From NCBI RefSeq assembly GCF_037392515.1, contig NW_027133893.1, positions 620,001 through 684,000 on the forward strand: 64,000 bases of DNA, read 5' to 3'. How positions within the stretch are numbered: the stretch's first letter is position 1; each line of letters opens with the position of its first letter. A program made the position numbers and the translations under genes. Origin of the DNA: Haliotis asinina. Taxonomy: Eukaryota > Mollusca > Gastropoda > Lepetellida > Haliotidae. This document shows, one piece after another, positions 57,067-64,000 of this stretch. The notes under the pieces were generated by a model, which saw only the letters and a program-made list of their open reading frames with translations, made no database searches and was not told where the DNA came from.

Positions 57067-57159
57067 GTCACGGTGGCTGAACGGGTTAGGCAGTTGACTT
57101 TGTGTGCTGGCAATTAGGTGCCCGACTCTGAGGGTGCGGGTTCGAATCACACACGGGAC
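57067..57159 (+). repeat. tRNA-like sequence, copy 3
   Basis: 93 bases: GTCACGGTGGCTGAACGGGT, a long middle, GCGGGTTCGAATC and an end ACGGGAC, which pairs at about 5 of 7 acceptor positions. It is preceded by TGTGGAA, as is inverted copy 2, so copies 2 and 3 face away from each other around 100 bases of spacer. No anticodon can be assigned. Confidence 0.6.
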
Positions 57160-57239
57160 TCAACCAAACAAGTACTAGAATTTGAGAAATTAGAGAAAGT
57201 GAAATCCCAAATATGACATATGTTACACTGCTTTACTGT

Positions 57240-58006
57240 CATAACTTGGTCCCCTGGTTCAAGCAAGTCCAGTAAACCACACTTTGCTGTAATGTCTTTA
57301 TCAGAAGTGCATCCGGTGTATAGGGAACTTACAAATGAGACATAGCCACAGGGCGTGATGCCTGTAAGTCCCTTTAAGGTTGTGTGGCTCTTGTAGTAAG
57401 AATAGAAGTTAGAGTTGAGAACTTTTGAACTGGGTGTCTGTACTTGCAACTCTGTACAGTCAATGATATATCTTGTCCTTGAGTAATTCTTTTTGAATTC
57501 CTGTGGCATGTTATTATCTATCTGTGTTCGTGATGGCCATATCTGTAGGCTACCCAACATGAAATATAAATAGTTTGCCCATGTTATCAACATACGGCTC
57601 ACAGATGCTTGGGACACATTGAATTTGATGGACAAATCTAGTTCAGACAGTCCTTGGTGAACTCTGCACAGAAACATGAAGAACTGGTCAATGAGAGGTA
57701 AGGCTCGAAGACAAATGTCTCTGCATTTGATTCCATCTGACCATAACCACTGCTGTTGATTGCAAAGCTGAAAACACAGACTTCAAAGTATCATAGTCCT
57801 TAAACCCAGTATAGAAACTTATAGTCTGGGGTCACAACAAAATCGATCTAAGAAAAACAATTTATTCTTCGTTTCCTCAAGTTGTTGACGTAGATTATTG
57901 ACTTCTTGTCTTGCTGCTTCCAGCTGACCTGCTATGGGTTTGGGTGTGACATGATAATCATGATCAGGGCACCGAAGTGGCACCTTATCCCTCTTGGTAT
58001 TGTGCG
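57240..58006 (-). pseudogene. DDE transposase (HTH_Tnp_4/DDE_Tnp_4 type), decayed and split
   Basis: Read on the minus strand. The upstream part, 57990-57819, has a coiled coil (LEAARQEVNNLRQQLEETK) as found after a THAP-type zinc finger. A frame change near 57830 leads to FYTGFKDYDTLKSVF, and another in a T-run near 57770 to QQQWLWSDGIKCRDI. The main ORF (57677-57240) then reads HQGLSELDLSIKFNVSQASV (helix-turn-helix), the first catalytic aspartate in RYIIDCTELQVQTPSS and the second in SLYTGCTSDKDI. It ends at a donor-like ACAGTAAAG near 57235 or by truncation, so the third acidic residue is absent. The N-terminal zinc finger is cut off by the LINE starting at 58007. Related to ISL2EU/Harbinger-type cut-and-paste transposases. 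Confidence 0.7.
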
Positions 58007-58558
58007 GCACCCGTGGCGAGCCACCTCCTCGTGGTGGGTGCTGGGTCACGCTAAGAGCTCGCCGACACCCCCGTAGTGGACCCGGTCCACCAACCCGTTG
58101 GCCGTGGGTTGCGGCCTGTGTCGGCGGAGGAGGGGATCCTGGTGGTTGAGGGCAATAGGGGCCTGCAATCGTGGTCCTGTTGCTCAATACACCACTTTGG
58201 CCCTGACTTCGCCTAGACGGGTGGTCGAATAGGCCCGGTTCGACCAATCAGCTGGTCACGCCAAGCCCTGTGCTACATTTGTTTACTGTTGTGAGAAAAT
58301 TACGAAATTATAACATGTCTAAAGACTTGGCGAATGTTTTGATCTTAATGTTGTTTGTTTTTGCCTAGAGTCGTATGCCAGAAGGCGGTGGCTCATGGGC
58401 CAATCTGGTGGAACTATTAATCTTTTAATTTTTCTGCTGGAGTATATCATCCGGGTATCCTTGGTGCTGCAAGCTGGAGATCCGCTTGTTTTTAGCACTG
58501 TCCTTGTGATACTCCGTAGTGGGTGGGGAGCTCGGATGATGAAATCTCAACCCTAAAT

Positions 58559-59839
58559 ATGGCTTATGAAATCCCCACAAAAAAAAACAAACGTCCTCTT
58601 GAAAATGATGTTGATGATAATGACCTTCGACCGTCCAGATCAATTGAGTTTTGGCCACGCTTTCTTGTGATCGAATCTGCTGATAAAACGCCTCTAAAAT
58701 TGAACCCGTTCGCAGATGCCAAAGGTATTCAAGGTATTGCCGGGGAAGTTAAGAACATGAAACGGCTACGTTCAGGTGCACTGCAGGTTGAGTGTGGGAA
58801 ACGGCAGCAGTCAGTCAATTTGATGAGCATAGAATCGTTTGTTGGAATTCCGGTTACTGTATCTGCTCATAAGACGTTAAACACGAGCAAAGGAATCATC
58901 AGAGACCATGATCGGTTGTTTTCTGACATGACAGAACTTGACATCATGACTGAAATGAAAGATCAAGGTGTGCTCGATGTCAAACGCTTTTCAGTCCGCA
59001 AAAACAATGAAAGTGTTCCAACCAATACTTATCTGTTCTCCTTTTCATCTCCGACAGCTCCAAAATCACTGAAGGCTGGTTACTGCAACATCAAGGTTGA
59101 CGTGTACATTCCGAACCCGCTCAGGTGTTTTAAATGTCAGAAGTACGGCCATGGTGTAAATACTTGTACATTGTCCGTTGTGTGTGCCCACTGTGGTGAG
59201 AAGACACACACAACAGAAGATTGTACCAGTGATTTTAAAAAATGCACCAACTGCTCAGGCGACCATTCCTCATTTTCTAAACAATGTTCTGTTTGGAAAG
59301 AACAAATGGAAATAAATAGAATCAAATTCACTCAAAATATCTCTTTTTCCGAGGCCAAAAATATAGTAAAAAGATCTGATCTTCCAGAAAGCTATGCTGC
59401 AGTAGCAAAAACAACATTGGAGTCACGCTCTAAAATAACAAAATCATCCACAGGCTGCCAAACTACCTTGACTTGGGTAAATTGCGATTCTCCACAGCTT
59501 TTGTACCCTGCTATATCATCACAGACTGAGGAACCACTCCCTAGTAGCTCAAAGTCGTCTTCTGATCACAAATCATCATCATCTCAGTCACATTCAAGGT
59601 CTCAATCAACATCTGATAGTCAGCAAACGGTGAAAAGTAAACCAAAGCCAAAGCCTGATGCTTTAAAACAACACAGTAGCAGAGCTCCTAAGGGGTCACA
59701 AAATAAAATTCAATTGTACAATAAATACGGGTCTCTTGAAGATATGGACGTTTCTGAAAACGTCCATTCTAGGGCACATAGCTTGTCGCCCTCCAAAAGA
59801 GTGCGGGGTAGATCCCCAATAAATCCCCCTAAAAGATAG
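58559..59839 (+). CDS. LINE ORF1, intact zinc-knuckle RNA-binding protein
   Basis: 426 codons. The start is ATG 58559 (MAYEIPTKKNKRPL); the frame is open 12 codons further upstream but without an ATG. An N-terminal RRM-like region has WPRFLVIESADKTPLKLN, RSGALQVECGKRQQSVNLM and TVSAHKTLNTSKGIIRD. A middle part follows (TNTYLFSFSSPTAPKSLKAG), then three knuckles (CFKCQKYGHGVNTC, CAHCGEKTHTTEDC, CTNCSGDHSSFSKQC) at about residues 200-260. A Ser/Gln-rich linker (QSHSRSQSTSDSQQTVKSK) and a basic end (RVRGRSPINPPKR) complete it. It binds element RNA to form the particle used in retrotransposition. The stop TAG at 59837-59839 lies in a CCCCCTAAAAGATAG context, and ORF2 is open in the -1 frame from here. 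Confidence 0.9.
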   Translation: MAYEIPTKKNKRPLENDVDDNDLRPSRSIEFWPRFLVIESADKTPLKLNPFADAKGIQGIAGEVKNMKRLRSGALQVECGKRQQSVNLMSIESFVGIPVTVSAHKTLNTSKGIIRDHDRLFSDMTELDIMTEMKDQGVLDVKRFSVRKNNESVPTNTYLFSFSSPTAPKSLKAGYCNIKVDVYIPNPLRCFKCQKYGHGVNTCTLSVVCAHCGEKTHTTEDCTSDFKKCTNCSGDHSSFSKQCSVWKEQMEINRIKFTQNISFSEAKNIVKRSDLPESYAAVAKTTLESRSKITKSSTGCQTTLTWVNCDSPQLLYPAISSQTEEPLPSSSKSSSDHKSSSSQSHSRSQSTSDSQQTVKSKPKPKPDALKQHSSRAPKGSQNKIQLYNKYGSLEDMDVSENVHSRAHSLSPSKRVRGRSPINPPKR

Positions 59840-62800
59840 TTTATTCCAATAATATTGTACAGTGGAACTGCAGAGGATTGAGGACTAATTTACATGAATT
59901 ACAGCTATTAGTCCCAGATTTTATACCTTCAGCGATATGTCTCCAAGAGACATATTTAAAACAAACAGATACATTTAATTTTCGTCAGTTTAATGCATAT
60001 CATTGTTTTGCACCTCCGGGTGATCGGGCCACTGGCGGATCATCCATTCTAGTCAAACAAAACGTTATTCAAAGCCCTGTTTCACTTAATACTAATATGC
60101 AGGCTGTTGCAGTGAGAATTAGTTTACATGTAGCGTTTACGCTATGCTCTCTTTATATTTCTCCGTCTTCGACGTTTGCCAGAACTGATATTCAAGCTCT
60201 ATATGATCAGCTCCCAAAGCCCTGTATTATAATGGGAGATTTAAATGGCCACAACCCACTCTGGGGTAGTGTAACTACAAACACTAAAGGGAAATTGTTG
60301 GAGGACTTTTGTTCTGACAATGATTTATGTATTCATAATGATGGTTCCATCACATATTTACATCCTGGTACAGGGACCTACTCTGCTCTCCTTGACAAAT
60401 TCTGAACTATTAAATGAATTCGAATGGTCAGTCCACGATGACCTCTGTGGAAGTGACCATTTTCCTACTATATTAAAAGCTGTAACTCCATCTGATGTTC
60501 CTCCTTCATCAAGACGAAATTTTAAAAAGGCTAACTGGGGTTTATATGAAACACTGTGTGCTGAAAAACTTACAGCTGAAAGTTTTATTGACGTTCCCGA
60601 TGCTATTAAATGCTTTTCTGATGAACTGAATTCCATAGCTGATGAGTGTATACCAAAGTCCTCTGTAGTTCCACACATAAGGAAACCATGGTTCAACGAT
60701 GAGTGCAAACAAGCTAGGAAGGCAAGGAAAAAAGCAGAACATTATTTCCGTCGCCATCCTATGGTGCATAATTTAAATAAATTTAAAATTTTAAATGCTA
60801 AAGCACGGCGTACATTTAAACAGAACAAACGCCAATCTTGGCAAAATTATGTATCCAAAATAAATTCTCTGACACCTATGTCCAAGGTATGGAACATGGT
60901 CCAGAAAATCAAAGGTAAAGGTACTAAATCTAGTGTCCATCATCTTAAACAGGGACATCAGCTGCTTACTGATAAATCAGATATTGCTAATAAACTGGGT
61001 GAAACCCTTGCTAAACATTCTTCCTCTTCAAATTATGTACCAAAATTCTAACAATATCAAAAACAACAAGAAAAGAAAACTATTAATTTCAATTCTGATA
61101 ATGGGGAAGATTATAATGAAACGTTTTCTATTCATGAACTCCATACTGCTCTTGATCAAGGTCATGACACTGCTACAAGAGCTGATAACATACATTATCA
61201 ACTCCTGAAGCACTTACCAGAATCCTGCCTCGAAACTCTCCTAAATATTTTTGATGATATTTGGACATCGGGTAACTTTCCTCCATCATGGCGTGACGCC
61301 ATAGTAGTACCAATACCTAAACCTGGACGTGATCATACCGATCCATCCAATTATCGGCCGATTTCGTTTACTAGCTGTGTTTGCAAGACCATGGAACGCA
61401 TGATAAATAATCGACTTGTTTGGTACTTGGAAACAAATAAGCTTATAACTGATATACAGTGTGGTTTCCGTAAAAACAGAAGTACTGTCGATCATTTAGT
61501 GCGTTTAGAATCATTTGTTAAAATGCGCTAATTAATAAACAACATGCTGTGTCTATCTTTTTTGATCTCGAAAAAGCATATGACACAACCTGGAAATATG
61601 GCATTTTAAGAGACTTACATGACTTCGGCTTGCGAGGTCGTTTACCTCAACTTATAGCCAACTTTTTAAATGACAGACAGTTTCAAGTTCGAGTGGGTTC
61701 TACCCTGTCTGATCATTACAATCAGGATCAGGGTGTTCCACAAGGCAGTATTTTGTCTGTCACACTTTTAAGCATAAAGATAAATAGTTTATCAAAAGTT
61801 TTAAACGATTCAATAGATGTATCGCTTTTCGTGGATGATTTTAATATTTCTTGCCGAGGTAAAAATATGCATACTATTGAACGGCAACTGCAGTTGTGTT
61901 TAAACAAAATAAATAAATGGTGTCTTGAAAACGGCTTCAAATTTTCGAAGTCCAAAACTAATTGTATACATTTTTGCAGAACATATAAGCCACATAAGGA
62001 CCCAGAACTATCTCTAGATGGCACTCCCATCAAAGTTGTAAAGGAGGCCAAGTTCCTGGGAGTAATTTTTGACTCACATTTAACCTTTCTACCACATATC
62101 AAATCTTTCAAAACTAAATGCCTGAAGGCACTTGACTTGTTGAAAGTCGTTTGAAATTCTAAATGGGGAGGGGACCAAGCTACCCTCCTGCAACTTTATC
62201 GATCACTGATCCGGTCAAAACTTGATTATGGCTCCATTGTCTATGGTGGAGCCTGTAAAAGCAACCTGAAACTTTTAGATTCTGTTCACCATCAAGGTCT
62301 AAGACTTTGTCTTGGCTCCTTTAGAACTTCACCTGTTGACAGCCTGTACGTTGAGGCCGACGAGCCATCTCTTGAGCAGCGACGTATCAAATTAGCTTTA
62401 CAGTATGTAACAAAATTATATTCCAGTGAGTCAAACCCTGCATATAACTGTGTTTTCAGTCCTCTGTGTGAGGATTTACACAATATGAAATCTTCACTTG
62501 TACCGCCTCTTGGTTTAAGAATTAAACCATTCCTTGCTGCTGCGGGCATTGAGCTGGAAAATATAGCTCCTTCCCGTCTTCTTTCTTCTCCTCCTTGGCA
62601 GTTGGTTAGGCCCCAAGTGGACCTAACATTGACCACATTTAAAAAATCAGAAACTAATGAATTACAATATAAACAAGAATATAATGAATTGAAACATAAA
62701 TATAGCAGTTATAAATCCTTATTTACAGATGGGTCCAAGGACGGTGGTGCAGTAGCTTGTGCCACTGTCATTGGATCCAGAACAATATCTTCTAGATTAC

Positions 62801-63520
62801 CAGATAACAGTTCTATTTTTACAGCAGAAGCTAACGCCATATTAACAGCTCTTAAATATATTCAAAGACGCCATAAACATAAACAACATATTATCTATTC
62901 CGACTCTCTTTCTTGCCTTCAGGCGATTAAAAATCTTTCTTGTAAACATCCACTTTTAATTGAAATATTTGAATTATATAATGATCTTGCTACTGGCCAA
63001 TACAACATCGCCTTCTGTTGGTTACCCAGCCACGTAGGCATTTCCGGTAACGCAATGGCCGATCTTGCTGCTAAGGCAGCACTCAACAAATCTGTGACAC
63101 CACTTCTTATTCCTTATTCTGACTACAAAGCTAGCATTAGAGCTTACACTCGTAATCTGATGCAGAAGAAGTGGGACACTCAAGTAGGTATAAATAAACT
63201 ACATGAAGTAAAACCCTACATTGGTTATACATACTTGGGTTGTCAGTCCAGATTTGAGGAAGTCATTTTGCGACGATGTCGTATTGGCCATACACGATAC
63301 ACTCATGCATACCTTTTAAAAAAAGGTGAGGATCCTCCATTTTGTATCCCTTGTAATGAGAGAGTCACGGTCAAACATATTCTGCTTGACTGTGTTGAAT
63401 TCTGCATCACAAGGGATAAGTGTTTTACAGTAAAAACAATGAAGGATCTTTTTACAAACATTAATTCTCATTTAATTATAGGTTTTTTTAAAAGAACTTG
63501 ATTTTTTGGTTGAATTTTGA
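59831..63520 (+). pseudogene. LINE ORF2: EEP endonuclease, RT, RNase H (five breaks)
   Basis: The endonuclease has VQWNCRGLRTNLHELQLLV, CLQETYLKQTD, IIMGDLNGHNPLWG and SDHFPTIL. A linker (KPWFNDECKQARKARKKAEH) follows. RT has PIPKPGRDHTDPSNYRPISF, GVPQGSILS and SLFVDDFNISCRGK. RNase H has TDGSKDGGAVACA, AEANAILTALKYI, YSDSLSCLQAI and HVGISGNAMADLAAKAAL. It ends in a Cys/His motif, CIPCNERVTVKHILLDC. Breaks: frame change near 60390, TAA 61049-61051, frame change near 61525, TGA 62152-62154, frame change near 63488. There is no ATG upstream of the first catalytic motif. This copy cannot move by itself. Confidence 0.92.
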
Positions 63521-64000
63521 ATAACATGTTCTGTAAATAGATGTATTTTAATTATTGGTTGTTTAGATTTGTAACTAGAATTGTTAGTGGCTGTACCCTC
63601 AAAGGGGGTTGAAGTATTGTAAAATTATTGTCCTCCTGAGAGGGTACGTAAGTCCAGAAACAGTGAAAGTAAATTCTAAATTTCCAGGTTTTTAATCGTA
63701 GAATAAATGTATTTTTATTGTATGGCTAGATTTCACAAATTGCTGATGGCTGAGGGAATGATGTAAATCCAGCTAGGGTCCATGCAGGTAGCAAAAGTAC
63801 TGTAAGTCCCCATGGTCCCTAGTATGGTGATCTACCTTCAGCTGTTAGCAATATATAGCCCATTTTTACATTGTATTGTCCTGTATAGATAAATTGTTTT
63901 AGGTATAGTTACTAGTTTTATATTCTAATCTGTGATATCCTAGTTGTTTTACTGTCCTTCGCTGACAGATTTTATAATAGATATATATTTCATTTTAGTA
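63521..64000 (+). other. LINE 3' UTR (partial)
   Basis: Conserved in all copies: GAGGGGGTTG-like and CCTCCTGAGAGGGTACGTAAGT, then GATGTAAATCCAGCTAGGGT, CATGCAGGTAGCAAA and CCCATGGTCCCTAGTATGG. In complete copies it ends with ACGATATGGCTACAATATTG, GATGTGACGTTAAATATTAA and (CTCA)n. Confidence 0.88.

Larger units (their letters stand above)
58007..64000 (+). mobile_element. Full-length-type LINE (I/Nimb-like), plus strand, runs off the window
   Basis: The 5' end is GGCACCCGTGGCGAGCC at 58007, agreeing with the ends of the copies at 14226, 53968 and 56635. It has a 5' UTR of about 550 bp, intact ORF1, broken ORF2 and at least 480 bp of 3' UTR. The final ~100 bp and the (CTCA)n tail lie beyond 64000. 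It is inserted in the transposase pseudogene. It is the best reference copy in the window. Confidence 0.93.

Noticed and set aside
56836..57159. Functional tRNA genes
   Set aside because: B boxes are good, but acceptor stems mismatch at two or more of seven pairs and no anticodon loop can be placed.

Overview
This is eukaryotic DNA, most likely from a gastropod mollusc and plausibly an abalone (Haliotis). That is an inference from the style of the repeats: a non-LTR retrotransposon and a SINE that both end in (CTCA)n, an ankyrin-repeat exon, spliced genes, and almost nothing else but mobile DNA. Most of the window is accessory, repeat-built sequence in which elements have landed inside other elements. 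Only two pieces look like possible host genes: a terminal ankyrin exon at 3503-4500 and a small two-exon gene model at 17866-18894.

Layout. 1-3.4 kb holds a 44-bp minisatellite with a 693-bp higher-order period, a decayed relic and a 25-bp minisatellite. 3.5-4.5 kb is the ankyrin exon. 4.95-7.93 kb is a broken Ty3/gypsy element (LTR, proline-type primer-binding site, gag, RNase H remnant) split by a 5'-truncated LINE. 7.98-14.44 kb is a relic of a second LINE class, cut in two by a minus-strand LINE (8615-14227) with a perfect 13-bp target-site duplication. 15.1-15.96 kb is a CTTCATGAAG array with an exact 150-bp period. 19.77-25.97 kb is another minus-strand LINE, itself hit by a 254-bp 5'-truncated insertion. 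26.83-37.14 kb is a giant inverted repeat: arms of 3.64 and 3.16 kb, a 3.5-kb spacer, and internal tandem units carrying CGCCCATGGGCG palindromes.

38.58-47.65 kb is a Polinton/Maverick (adintovirus-like) fragment. It has a capsid start, basic core protein, penton/minor capsid-like protein, chromodomain integrase, small conserved proteins, packaging ATPase and a tandem PC4-like gene on the minus strand, and a divergent protein-primed DNA polymerase B on the plus strand. All long genes are broken. A minisatellite truncates one end and a LINE the other, and a SINE sits in the polymerase gene. 47.65-56.63 kb is one near full-length LINE of a diverged subfamily joined to the 5' half of another. 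56.8-58.0 kb has tRNA-like copies and a decayed DDE transposase. From 58,007 a plus-strand LINE with a complete 5' end and intact ORF1 runs off the window.

How the parts interact. The dominant LINE encodes a zinc-knuckle ORF1 and an ORF2 with apurinic-type endonuclease, reverse transcriptase and RNase H, the layout of the I/Nimb group. The last ~50 bp of the SINE resemble the last ~50 bp of this LINE, including the (CTCA)n tail, so the LINE probably mobilises the SINE. Two SINEs and two LINE insertions have perfect 11-14 bp target-site duplications, which fix the element ends to the base.
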